Assembly: GCA_018350325.1 (NCBI GenBank)
Contig: JAEVLN010000017.1
Location: 1,974,803-2,038,802, forward strand
DNA length: 64,000 bases
Source: Globodera rostochiensis
Taxonomy: Eukaryota; Nematoda; Chromadorea; Rhabditida; Heteroderidae
Direction of reading: 5' to 3'
A program made the translations under genes and the position numbers. The stretch's first letter is position 1. Each line of letters starts with the position of its first letter. The notes under the pieces are model-generated. The model saw only the letters and a list, made by a program, of their open reading frames with translations, had not been told where the DNA came from and did no database searches. This document shows positions 43,676-54,705 of this stretch, one piece after another.

Positions 43676-45022
43676 ATGGACCTGTACTTTTTTAATTCGG
43701 CCAAAATGGCCGTTGTCTTCATTCTGATTCTTTTATCGGTGACGTTGGAAGCACAGGTAAATATGAAAAATATTAAATGATTTTTAATTCTAATTAGCAG
43801 AATGACAATGACAAATTCTACGATTTGATGACAGCGATTGGTGAACATTTTCACGGAGAATTCAATGACGCTGAAAAAGCGTTAGAACTCGACTTGAATG
43901 GCGCCAACACATTTTTGGACGAATTGCACGCATTTGCAAGTCGTCAAATCGTCAGAAAAAATGAAAATGGTGAATTTGAATGTATTGCATCCAAAAAGCC
44001 TGCTTTTATAATGGCGATCCAAGCGATTGTTGGCGAAGATGTGCGTAATTTGCTAAAAGCAATTATTGTTCCAAAACAGAGAGGTTCTGTGTCGGGCGAC
44101 GAATTATATACTATCAAAACGGTTTTGTTCGAAAAATGGTATAAAAAGGTGCAAGGTTTGCTAAACAAACTTTCTGTGAAATTTTCGGAAGCGCAATTAT
44201 TCAATTTATTATTTTCTTTTGCGACAAGACTGGAGGCGCTCGTACACGGCAAAAATATTGACGGAACGCTTAAAGAAATCCAAGAAAATTCAAAGGACAA
44301 AATGCAAACATTTCTTGCCGTGCCGAAGTGCTTCATTCTTCCAGATGAAGGATTAATGTAATTTCAGAATTTTTTAAAAAATACATTAAATATTTATTAG
44401 AATTTATCTAATTAAATTTTCCTTTTTTAAGCATTTTTGATTATTGGATTAAAATAATTAAGATGAAAACAGAAGAAATTCAAGAACCAATTTTTGGAGT
44501 TGCAATATACAAAGAAAAATCCGACGTACACAAAAAGGAAAACAGCAAACAAGAAGCTTTTAAATTCTCTCGAGGTAAAGTTAGTTTGATTTTTTGTTAA
44601 ATAAATTTCCAATTAAATCTTCAGAAAATTACCAAATTTTGAAACAATTAAATGATCAAAAATTCTCAATATACGAGTCAACAAAACTTCTAAGAAAAGC
44701 ACACAATTGGATATACTTATACTCCAGAGAAAACCAACGCATTCCGAGCGGCAAAATAGCGAAAATTTTCGTGAATTTGTTAAATCAAATAAAATCGGCA
44801 TTTTTCTTTAATTGGAAATGGGAAAATAAAATCTATGAATGTGAATATGCAATGTTTTTCCAAATAATTTCGGAAAGTCTCATGAAAATGATGAGTGATA
44901 AAATGATTGACCCCGAATTGCACTTGGATTCGATTGACAACGAAATTCGAGGAGATGTTCAGAAGCTTGAGGAAAGTTGCAAAAAACTGCAAGTTTTTTA
45001 CTTTTATAGCTGGGATTCATAA
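43676..45022 (+). CDS. Secreted helical protein, unrecognised, 4 exons
   Basis: Exons 43676-43756, 43801-44357, 44432-44574, 44625-45022; GT-AG, phases agree, 392 aa. A second ATG at 43706 gives a cleaner signal peptide (MAVVFILILLSVTLEA). The mature part is charged, predicted mostly helical, Lys/Glu/Asn-rich, with a few aromatic clusters (WIYLYSRENQ, FFFNWKWENKIYECEY) and few cysteines. No known domain is recognised. Signal peptide without membrane segments, in a parasitic nematode, makes it an effector or pseudocoelomic-protein candidate (inference). It may continue into the exons at 45317-46227, but the join would need a phase-2 donor I could not find; 45023-45250 is filled by a repeat. 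Confidence 0.66.
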
Positions 45023-45316
45023 GCACGAAAAATGGCATTTTTTGCCAAAATATCCTACAAAATGCTTATGCAAAATTTTGTTTTTTATTGCATTTTTGTT
45101 AAAGAATTTTTAGTCAAAAAAGTGCCAAAATATGCAAAACATGCAATTCCAAATGGTCAAAAAAAGGCCAACGTAACAACATCTTTTTTGAGCTAATTAC
45201 ATCGAAACTTAATTGGACTAAAATATGCAAAATGCATATCCAGCCCTATATATAATAATTTCTGTTAATTTTACTAATTTTAAGCAAAATATTGAATCTT
45301 AAATTTATATTTTTAG

Positions 45317-46227
45317 TGATAATGAAGAAGCAAAAAATATTTTTTTGAATAATGTGCACTATGAACTGGCAATAAATTTCGAGTTCAACCAACGGAAGGG
45401 TAAACAATGCCCGCGAAAACTTAAATTTACAACAATTTTAAGATGTTCATGACAGAGCTGAAGATTTGTTGTCTGATTGGGTCGGCAATTCAGCAGAGCA
45501 GTTGCGTCGGTTTGGGATCCCGCACGAAGAAGCATATTTAAAAAAGAATGCAAATTTAATGTTGCTCAAAATAAGTGATTTTACATCGAACACAAATCCA
45601 GAGAAAATAAGCATACTTGAAGCATTGATAGGGAAAGAGCACGCCCATCAGTTTAATTTGGTGGCATTGTTTAATCGCATAAAAACACTGGTAGAAGTGG
45701 CAATTCCGGAAGAAAATGATAAGTTATGGAATGCAAACCAAGAGATAAATATAAAACAACTGGAAAATGATATTGAATTTTTGAAAAAGAATCCTAAAAG
45801 CATTGCTGAAGAAAAGTACCAAAAAGCCGTTACAATAATCTGCACAATTCGACAATTTGGCGAAAAAGTTGAGAATATAAAATCGAACATTCAATATATT
45901 GAACAAATTCCGGATCTGGATAATTTATCGTTAAAAATTCAACAATATCGAGAGGATTTTGGGCCTGAATTGTGGGAACAAACGAAGGAATCCTGCAACA
46001 AGCTGAAGCCTAAGCAAATTAAAATGGAAGAAATCGTTATCGAAGAAAGATTAAAAGATTTTATATTTGAAATTGACGAAATAAACAGATGCCTGGAGTG
46101 GGGTTTGCGATGGATTGAAACATACAATTTAGAAATACCGCTTATGCAACTCAAAGATCAGGCCCGAACTTTGGCAAAAACTTTTGAAAAAATGCTTGAA
46201 ACTGTGAAGGAACATTATGCCCAATAA
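45317..46227 (+). CDS. Helical protein, probable continuation of 43676-45022
   Basis: Exons 45317-45399 and 45443-46227 join in phase 1 (G|AT). The sequence reads DNEEAKNIFLNNVHYELAIN, VHDRAEDLLSDWVGNSAEQL, then a long amphipathic, partly coiled-coil region (EEKYQKAVTIICTIRQFGEK ... NLSLKIQQYREDFGPELW) ending KMLETVKEHYAQ and a stop. It has no initiator ATG at its start, and composition equals that of the upstream secreted protein, so one gene of about 680 residues is likely. If separate, it lacks a start. No family recognised. Confidence 0.6.
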
Positions 46228-46510
46228 ATGGACCCATCGAATGTTAGCGGAGATATGATAATATCCGAATGATTTGTTTGTGTTTTTTTATTTTGTTATT
46301 TTTGGGACTTTTATTTACCGATCTTCGAACGTCCGGATGGATTTTTGATGATTTAAATATTCATCGCTGTTTTTATTTTAAGGATTTCTAATGAATTTTT
46401 ATGTGTATTTATTGCTTTTATATTATGTTTAGGGTCGAGATTATATAGACTAAAATTGACTAAAAATCCCCAAAATATGGACTAAAAATGTGCTAAAACT
46501 GACCAAAAAC

Positions 46511-47440
46511 TAGTGATCAGCCAGAAGGTTCGGTCGGTATTTTTCGGTAAAGTACCTACCGGTACCGAAAAAGTACCGGTACCAAAAAAGTATCGGTACC
46601 GAAAAAGTACCGTTACCAAAAAAAATTGTCGGTACTTTTTCGGTTTTCGGTACCAAAAAAAATTTTGAATTTTTGACTCGATTGTTAGGAGATTTTCACC
46701 CGAAATTTTAAAAATCGCCTCTTTTTTTGAAGTTTTTTAAGAATAAGAAGGGGTCGGCTCACAATTTTTGGGGACTTCGGCGGTGCCGATAGGCGCCGAC
46801 GTTAACAAATTTTAAATTTGAAAGGGTTTTGAGTCGCTTGCTTTATCATCTACAATTACAATACCAAAACCCGATATTTTTTTAACCCTTGTACGCTACG
46901 TACAAATTAATCCATCTTTTCCATCCGTGCAGATTCCGCGTTGTGCTCCGTCGCTCCCAATTTAGGGGTGCATTTACCCGAAACTTCGGATGTTTTCCCA
47001 AATCCGAAACAAAACTTGAAGCTCCAAAATACCCAAAATTTTGCGAAACTCGAAGCCGTAGTTTCGCCCAATCCTTGACTCAATTTGTTAAGAGATTTGC
47101 AATTAAAATGGGCAATTTTTGAAGCTTAGGCAATTAACATCATTCTTCTGTGAATTTTCGTTAAAAAGTACACAAATCCACACATTTTTCCGTTCGGTAC
47201 TTATTTTCGGTACTCAACTTTCTTCGGTCGGTTCCTTCGGTTCTCAAAAAGTTTCGGTCGATTCTTTTCGGTAAAGTACCGAAAAATCACTGGTACCGAA
47301 AAGCACCGGTACCGAAAGTATCGGTACTTTTCGAAAAAGTTCGGTCGGTACTATTCGATAAAGTACAGAAGCCTGAGTTCCGAATACCGAAAAAGCGTCG
47401 GTACTTTCCCGTACCGACCGAAACTACCAAAAACCCCAAA
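46511..47440. repeat. ggtaccg-word repeat complex with nested element
   Basis: Blocks of 'ggtaccgaaaaagtaccgg' words lie at 46511-46660 and 47190-47420, opposite in orientation, starting tagtgatca and matched by aatcactgg. Between them are a GC hairpin motif (46777-46800) and a taggggtgc-started segment with 'cgaaac' words (46963-47110). Probably nested elements; borders are uncertain. Confidence 0.5.
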
Positions 47441-48017
47441 AAATATCAAAATATGGAAGAGTTTTAATGATTTGAAGAGCAAAGGGCGTCTTAAATTGAA
47501 CGCGCCTTGGGGTGTGGAACCGAAGATTTTTATAAACAAAAATGGATAGAGTGTTAAATTGCATGGAATATACGCATTATGAAAAGCGAGACTCGTTTTC
47601 GAAACCGTAGATTCTAATCTGACAATTATTTCGACAAAATTTTTTGGGAAAATTTTGAATTTTTGGACTCGAATTTGTGTCCGGAGTTCGAATCTGTCAA
47701 AACAAAGGTCATATTAGGATTCTACGCCCTCAATAAAATTAAAAATTAATTTTGCTCCAAAAGCCGCTATGTAAAAAAATTGCCTGTCCTAAGAAGCTGA
47801 AGTCCGTCAGCTTATGCCGGGGGGAGTTATTAGTGCACTTGGATTTCGTAAAAGGAGTTTAGCCAGCTTTGAGCTGAGATATAATTTTTTAAAGCACCAC
47901 TGCAGTAGTTTTTCAACAAAATATGCAAATTTCAATTTTTCGACCCTTCGGCGAACAAAACTGGAGGGAACAAAATGGCGAAGGCGAGCAACATGTACAA
48001 GATGAACTGGGACGATA

Positions 48018-48660
48018 TTGAGGTTTGGGGTGTTTAGGCTTGGGGATGTTCGTTCCGGGCATATTGGATTGGGGTGTTTAGGCTTGGGGATGTTCGTTCC
48101 GGGCATATTGGGTTGGGGTGTTTGGGTTTGGGTATGTTCGTTCCGGGTATTTGGGGTTTGGGGTGTTTGGGTTTGGGTATGTTCGTTCCGGGCTATTGGG
48201 GTTTGGGGTGTTTGGGTTTGGGTATGTTCGTTCCGGGTATTTGGGGTGTTTGGGTTTGGGTATGTTCGTTCCGGGCTATTGGGGTTTGGGGTGTTTGGGT
48301 TTGGGTATGTTCGTTCCGGGCTATTGGGGTTTGGGGTGTTTTGGCTTGGGTATGTTCGTTCCGGGTATTTGGGGTTTGGGGTGTTTGGGTTTGGGTATGT
48401 TCGTTCCGGGTATTTGGGGTGTTTGGGTTTGGGTATGTTCGTTCCGGGCATATTGGGGTTTGGGGTGTTTGGGTTTGGGTATGTTCGTTCCGGGTATTTG
48501 GGGTTTGGGGTGTTTGGGTTTGGGTATGTTCGTTCCGGGCTATTGGGGTTTGGGGTGTTTTGGCTTGGGAATGTTCGTTCCAGGTATTTTGGGTTTGGAG
48601 TGCTTGGGTTTGGAGTGTTCGTTCCGGGCACTTGGAATGTTTGGTTGGGTTTTTGTGGAT
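48018..48660. repeat. 45-bp-class minisatellite, about 14 copies
   Basis: The core is 'gggtatgttcgttccgggta' then 'tttggggtttggggtgtttgggtt', with units of about 36, 45 and 51 bp, all multiples of three. Frames are therefore open on both strands (minus: NTPNPKYPERTYPNP repeats; plus: two Gly/Phe/Val-rich frames). It lies just downstream of the GPCR at 48813-50620. I see no splice or start evidence for a repeat-coded protein. Confidence 0.85.
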
Positions 48661-48812
48661 TAGGTCAAATATTTTTATATTAGGGGGGGGGGGTACTGTA
48701 ATCTAAAGTGTGAAAATGTTTTCTTCGATTTCATGAAATTTTTAAATAAAATTTTTGTATTTGCTACATCGATTTCTTCTCTGATTTGCAGCTGATCTCG
48801 TACCAGAATTTC

Positions 48813-50620
48813 TTATCGCCTTTTTATTGGGGCGTACCATACTTGAACCAAGGCCTTGCGGAACATGGAACTAAAAGTAAAAATTGCGTAACTTTTAATA
48901 AATTTCAAACTAAAAAGTTTTTAATAAATTTATAAAATAACACATATTGTGCAAAACATCACCTGGCTAATGCGTAAATGATAAAATTTGTTGAGAAATT
49001 AAAGCAATAAAGAAAAAATGAGATGGAATAAAATATGTAATATTTCTGATAAATTGTGTCATTTGTGACGGAAGTCAACACAAATTTCAGAAGACTGCGC
49101 AAATTGAACGGCAAATTCAATGTGATGAAAGCTATCGGGATCACAAAAAGCACAATGTTGTTGCATTTAACATCGGCTGATCCTGTGGAGGAACCTTTAA
49201 AATCAATTTCTTAAAATTGATATTTTTCAATAAAAAAAAATGTAATAATATAAAAATAATTGTTTATTATATTAACCGTGTATAATGTTGAGGGAGCGAA
49301 CCTTAAAAATAATAGCCACATTGGCAATTACAATAATTGCCACTGGTAAAATGAATGTGAAGAACAGTCGAGGCAAGTAAAATAAAATCTAGAAAGGACA
49401 AAAGTGCGTTATTTGATAAAATTTAATACAGAGAATAAAGGTTCGAAATTTTTGCGAAACAATTAAAATTTTAAGATTAAATAAAAATTAAGATTGAATA
49501 ATTTATGACAAAGTATTTTACGTATGCCGATGACTTTTCATAATTATAAACGCATTTCACATTGTCATCAAACGATGCTTGGACAATTATTGAGTAAGTG
49601 TCATTCTGCGTATTTTTAAGTGCAAATAACACATTGGCATTAAGCAAAATTGTAGGTATCAACCAGGCCAATATTATTTTCCATCGTCCAGAGTTGGAAT
49701 ACTTATAAATATTTGTTTATAGTTAAAGTTAGGATATCGAATAAAAATCGCGAATATGGACAAATATTAACCCAAAACACCAAAAATTCCATAATATTGA
49801 GCTAAAAACAACCAAAATATGGGCCAAGAACACCATAAAGTGTTCGAAATAAATTTTATCAAACAAAAATTGATTTTAAATATATATATTTTTTTAATTG
49901 GAAAAAGCCTTGTTTAAAAACGTAAAAATTGCAAAAAGGGTTTATTCTCAAAAAACGCCAAAATATTGATTTAGTGACTAAAAAGTCGCTTTAAACTCCG
50001 GGAAGCCCTAGTTATATGTGAGTTAAATTCTCTTTTATGTATAATTTAAATATTTGATCAGATCTTTTAATGAATTTATTTCACTAAAGAAAAAGCAATT
50101 AATTGGTAAAAGGGCATAGAATATCTTTTCAAAAATAAAAATGCAAAAAAAACAGACCTTTAAATGTCGGAGAGGAAAAATAATGGAGAAAAATCGTTCA
50201 GCCGTCAAAGAAATCATCGCAAAACTGCTCACATAAGCGGGCGTATTGAACAAATATTCCGACATTGTGCAAGTCCAAAAACTGATCACATCGAAGCGAA
50301 ACAAAGGTTGGAAGAAAATGTTGGCGAGTAAAATTGAGTCGGAACCCAGCAAAAGCAACAAATAAAGGTTGACGTAATTCTTTTTAAAAACAAAACTTTA
50401 TTTAATAAATTAATTAGTTAAATAAAATGATACCTCTGATAAATTTAAATCGATTGATTTAAATAAAAAATACCTTTTTAAGATCGGAGAGAATAATTGT
50501 TAAAAAAGCTGTAAAATTGCCGAGCAAACCAAATATTGAAATGCCAAATGGAACATAAATAATTTCACTGCCAACAATTACATTAGTGGAAGAAACATTT
50601 TCAAACTTTGATTCAATCAT
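48813..50620 (-). CDS. Class-A peptide-type GPCR, complete, 6 exons
   Basis: Exons (minus): 50620-50474, 50379-50158, 49701-49522, 49388-49277, 49194-48963, 48870-48813; all GT-AG, all phases consistent, 316 aa. TM1 has FGISIFGLLGN. TM2-3 include LLLGSDSILLANIFFQ, with an extracellular Cys (FWTCTMSEY) and the TM3 end ISLTAERFFSIIFPLRH (ERF for DRY). The second loop carries KCVYNYEKSS, TM5 FFTFILPVAIIVIANV, TM7 FNFSTNFIIYALA (NF..FIIY replaces NPxxY), and the tail SSMFRKALVQVW. This is the pattern of nematode FMRFamide/neuropeptide-type receptors. Predicted plasma-membrane G-protein signalling; ligand unknown. Confidence 0.85.
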
Positions 50621-50675
50621 TTTACAAACTAAACATAAATAAAAATCATTTAAATTATTTAAGATTGATTTTATG

Positions 50676-50860
50676 TAGAGTTTGAGCGGTAACCGGGATT
50701 TTAGGCTAAAACCCCGGACCGGGATTGACTGGAGTCGAGACCGCGACTGAACGGGATCAGGAACGCGATTGACCGGAACTGGGATTAATACCGCGATTGA
50801 GAAAACCGGGGCCGCGGTGATCGGGACTGACCAGAACCGAAAACCCAAAATAATTCCAAA
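50676..50860. repeat. ccgggattga-word repeat upstream of the GPCR
   Basis: It starts tagagtttgagcggtaacc and is followed by reiterated 'gggattgaccgga' and 'ccgcgattgag' words. The right border is unclear. It lies 55 bp upstream of the GPCR start codon. Confidence 0.5.
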
Positions 50861-50869
50861 ATTTTGGAT

Positions 50870-52545
50870 CGGGAATAAAATAATAAAAATGTTTTCTTAT
50901 GCATTTGTTTACAGTTTATTCTATTTTCTAATAAAACTTAACAGTATACTCTATTTGGTTTTCATTTTCGCTTGTAATATAATAATTTTGGAATATTAAT
51001 TGCCTATGCTTCAAATGAATAAATAAAATTCAATTATGTTCATAAATAACAATTTGGAACAAAATGGTATTATTCGCTATCACTCAAATATTAATATTTG
51101 ATTTACCAAGTTTAGCCTTTCACCAACATTTATTTAATTTTTGGCCAATTCCCGCATTATATAATAATATTTAAAATTAAATTAAAAACATAAATGCACG
51201 AGTGTTGTCATTAGCTGTTGACACCAATTATAAATAATATTATATATTAATATCAAAAACCAAAAAAATGACAATTTTGTCATCATTAGGTACTTGAAAA
51301 GCCATTTTGGTATTAATAAACCTTTCTTTTTCGCAAAAAATCCCAGGAAGAATTCACCAAACAGCCCGTCGCAATTTTCAGTTTTTAAAAAGCAATTAAA
51401 TAGACTTAATTTGTAAGAATCATCTAAAGATAATTAGGGAAGAGACACAAATCGGGTTACTGTTGAATGATGTAAAATTTATTATGTAAAAATGTCGAGC
51501 AGAATGCTCCATCATATTTTACCACACACAACGACATATTAAGCAATGTTAAAAATGAACAGCTGTTCTTCTTTTGTTGGACAGGTGTTTTATTTTGTTG
51601 GGAATTTTGTTAAAGTAAATTCATAAATGATTAAATTTGTTTTAATTAGTCAAAGCCACAAAATTCTAACGATTTTTTAAGCTTTTGTGGAAATTCTTAT
51701 TAAAATAATTTGGTAAATCAAAATTTTGAAAAAATATACTTTCGTCGGAAAATTATAAAAATTAGACAAAAATCGATCATTTTTATATTTTTGCGCCTTT
51801 TTGGTTTTTTGTGTTTAGCCTTATGGCAGGCACACAACAGGGAATCTATTTTCATTCCCTTCTAGCAAATATTATGCTAAAATAAATTTTTTTTTTAAAT
51901 TGGATTTTTATTTACAAAATATTAAAATGGCAAAATAATTTTATCAATTAATCTAAATATGCAACTGTCAAAAAGTTCTATCGCTACAAAACACAAGCCA
52001 AAATTAAGAGGTCGTTTGGTCAACCAAATAATGATGGATTTTTTTGTTTTATGAAAAAAGCAAAAAATAGCATTTTTCCCGTAAAATTCAGAATTAAAGC
52101 AACTCTTCTTTGCCAAAACATATTTTGGGGGGTTTTAGATGCAAAATGCACGGATAAATTTCTATTTTTTATTATTTTAACTTTTTTATAAAATTCCATA
52201 ACATGAGAAAAATAGTGATATTTTGACAAGTTTAGCAAATAAAAATAAACTGAATATGTTATTATTTGATTTTAAAAAACATTTGCTTCTAAGAAATTAA
52301 TTCAACACCGCGTTTCCACTTTATTTATCAGCCACTTTTCTAAATTTTTTTGTCATTTGCTATCCTATCAAATTTTAATTTCCAAATTTTAAAAAAAATT
52401 GTCCTTATTTTGTTTAATTCGATGTTCGTCCCTAAACATCCATTGCTTTTTATTTGCTGCATCACATTCATTGGCAAAGTTTAATACGAAATTAAAATTT
52501 GAAATTAAAAATTTGAAGGTTTTGCCACTCTTCAAAGGTGGTATT
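50870..52545. other. AT-rich intergenic DNA
   Basis: No gene, tandem array or inverted repeat stood out. Composition is strongly A+T with many poly-A/T runs. Confidence 0.5.
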
Positions 52546-52550
52546 GTTTA

Positions 52551-53108
52551 GTGGACGTTACTATAAACTTTGGACAGTGTTGCGGAAAAAACTGCAATTT
52601 TGTCTGTGGTGGCTGTGATTACTGCTATAATTGGCCAAAATGCATTGACTTAAATAAGATTCCTTTTGGCAAACGTTTAAACGTCGACTTGGTTGACAAC
52701 TCAACATTGACTGCTGAAGCAAAATCATTTGAAGTTAGTTTTTCTTAAAATAAAAATATTTAAAATTATCTAAAAATTAAGTTACTGGACACTGACAATG
52801 ACGGCAATGTGAGCCTTGAAGAGTTCCAACAATTTTGGGCGAATGTTTTGAGTGCTCAAAAGGTCGTGGAGCTGTTCAGTGCGAAAAAAGATGGACTTTC
52901 CATTGCGGACGTTGAGAAGGCGGCCACGGAGCGCCGCTTTTTCAAGCTGTCCAAAAAGGAATTTGACCAAATGGACACTGACCAAGATGGACGGCTGACC
53001 TTTGATGAGGCAAAGCATGGCGTAATGTCTGAAGCCAAAAAAGTTGACGCCGACGGGGACGGCAAAATCAGCAAAAAGGAGTTTTCTGACAAGACGGTGA
53101 AGCAGTGA
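52551..53108 (+). CDS. EF-hand protein, 2 exons visible (5' end open)
   Basis: Exon about 52551-52733 (CGKNCNFVCGGCDYCYNW, Cys-rich, then KSFE|gttagt) joins in phase 0 to 52782-53108. The second exon has EF loops DTDNDGNVSLEE, a degenerate one (AKKDGLSIADVE), DTDQDGRLTFDE and DADGDGKISKKE, with Asp/Asn/Gly/Glu at the calcium-ligand positions in three of them. It ends FSDKTVKQ and a stop. It would bind calcium. No ATG or signal peptide is seen before the Cys-rich segment, so an upstream exon is probably missing from my model. A broken copy of the last part lies at 63812-63943. Confidence 0.68.
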
Positions 53109-53216
53109 AACAATAAAATAAGGGATTTGTTTAACCAATGTTGCACTTTTAATTGATAAATGCTTGAAAAAATTAAATTTTGGATTAACAGGAATAATTG
53201 GCACATTTCCCTAAAT

Positions 53217-53434
53217 GCTCAAAACTTATTGTTACGCCCGCCCACCCACGGGTATATTTTAATGCCATAAGAATTTAATGTAAAATGAAGTAAATTAAAC
53301 CAAAAATTCATTTATCAAAAAGACTGCGTGAAAAAATGCTCAAAACTTATTGGTACGCCCGCCCACCCACGGGTATATAATTTAAGGCCATAAGAATTTA
53401 ATGTAAAATTAAGTAAATTAAATCAGTCGGGTAA
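53217..53434. repeat. Direct duplication, unit about 118 bp
   Basis: 'gctcaaaacttattg(t/g)tacg' followed by 'cccgcccacccacgggtata' occurs at 53217 and again at 53337, with matching downstream 'ccataagaatttaatgtaaa'. It lies between the EF-hand gene and the SPRY pseudogene. Confidence 0.85.
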
Positions 53435-53457
53435 CCAGCCCCCACGGCCCGGTTGGA

Positions 53458-53857
53458 CTTGACGAAGGCACTTACGCATACATAAGCTGGGGCGCTTTTT
53501 GGGGTAACGAGGTCGAGGGGTGTTCCCACTGTAATGAACATCTCTACATCGGTGGAAAGCCCAAATTTGGCGTCGGCGACGTCGTCGGCTGCGGCGTCAA
53601 TTTAAAAAATGGCCAATTATTTATACGCTAAACGGGGAGAGTTTGGGTGACGGTGCGAATTTGACCTCCCTCCCGTTCAACCAATTCAAAAGCCCCCGGA
53701 CGTCGAATTCAAAAATTCCAAAAAAAATCTTTTTGTTTTTGCAGACACTGATGGTTTTCTTGACGATTCTGCCGTCGATTTTCCGTGCGTTTTGTTGGCC
53801 AATCCTACAACCAAAATTAAAGCAAACTTTGGGCCGGACTTTAAATACAAATTCTGA
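53458..53857 (+). pseudogene. SPRY-domain fragment
   Basis: Exon 53458-53646 reads [20 protein letters not shown] then [20 protein letters not shown]. One base is missing relative to the paralogue at 56001 (near 53616), which brings a stop; the correct frame resumes as TLNGESLG before a donor. Exon 53745-53857 reads DTDGFLDDSAVDFPCVLLAN and NFGPDFKYKF. The 5' half of the SPRY domain is absent. Confidence 0.8.
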
Positions 53858-53914
53858 TGGGAAGCCTTTTAGTCTCCAACCTTTACTATTCTTACAAATA
53901 TTTATTGCAATTGT

Positions 53915-54065
53915 GGGATCGGGATTTTTGGTAAAAACCGGGATCGTGAAAGCCGGTATCGGGATCAGCATGTTGAACCGGGATCGGGATTACGACTTTT
54001 CAAAAACCGGCAACGGGATTCCAAAAACCGGGATAATCCCGCCCTATCCCATTGTCGCAAAAATA
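53915..54065. repeat. gggatcggga-word repeat
   Basis: It is made of 'aaccgggatcgggattac' words with imperfect ends 'attgtgggatcggg' and 'cgccctatcccattg'. It lies 60 bp after the SPRY fragment. Confidence 0.5.
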
Positions 54066-54705
54066 TCCCCTTTATGATTACTTTTTTTGTTTAAATATTT
54101 GTTACTTTCTTGGGTTATTATATTCTATTTCCTTAAAAATATTGAGTTTTTTTAACTGAGTTTGTGGACAATCTGTTGTCATTAGATGTAAATATTTTTG
54201 AATGATTTAGACTTTTTTTAATTTTTTAAATATTAACCCATTATTGCGCTTTAAAACAATTAAATAATTTATTAATTAAGATGTGCGGGCCCGCTGAAGC
54301 TCAATAAATTTTATTGTTGGAACAAACATAGAGGAAAAAACAACTAATAACTAAATATTTTAAAGATCAATATAAATATATTTTTTAATTAATTAAAAAG
54401 TTTAAAGGTTGAAAAAACAGTTTAGTCTTTTGATTTCCATTCTCACAACTCTCCGGGTCAACATTTTGCTTGGAGCAAATAAAACATTCAAATTTAAGAA
54501 TAATTCCCAAAAGTGAATGTCCATCCCCCCATTTCAGGTCAACATTTGCCCCCCCACCGCAAAAATCCATTCAAATATTTATAAGATAATCCCAACTTTC
54601 AGTCAGTTTATAAATATGTAATTTCATTTAAAACATTTATTTATTTTAAAAAACTCTCTCATTTTAGAAGCTAAAATTTGGATTTCCAATTTTGTAGAAA
54701 TTAGC

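Noticed and set aside
47807..48631. 274-codon Asn/Pro/Thr-rich frame (minus) and Gly/Phe-rich frames (plus)
   Set aside because: All lie on one minisatellite with units divisible by three; openness in several frames at once is expected.
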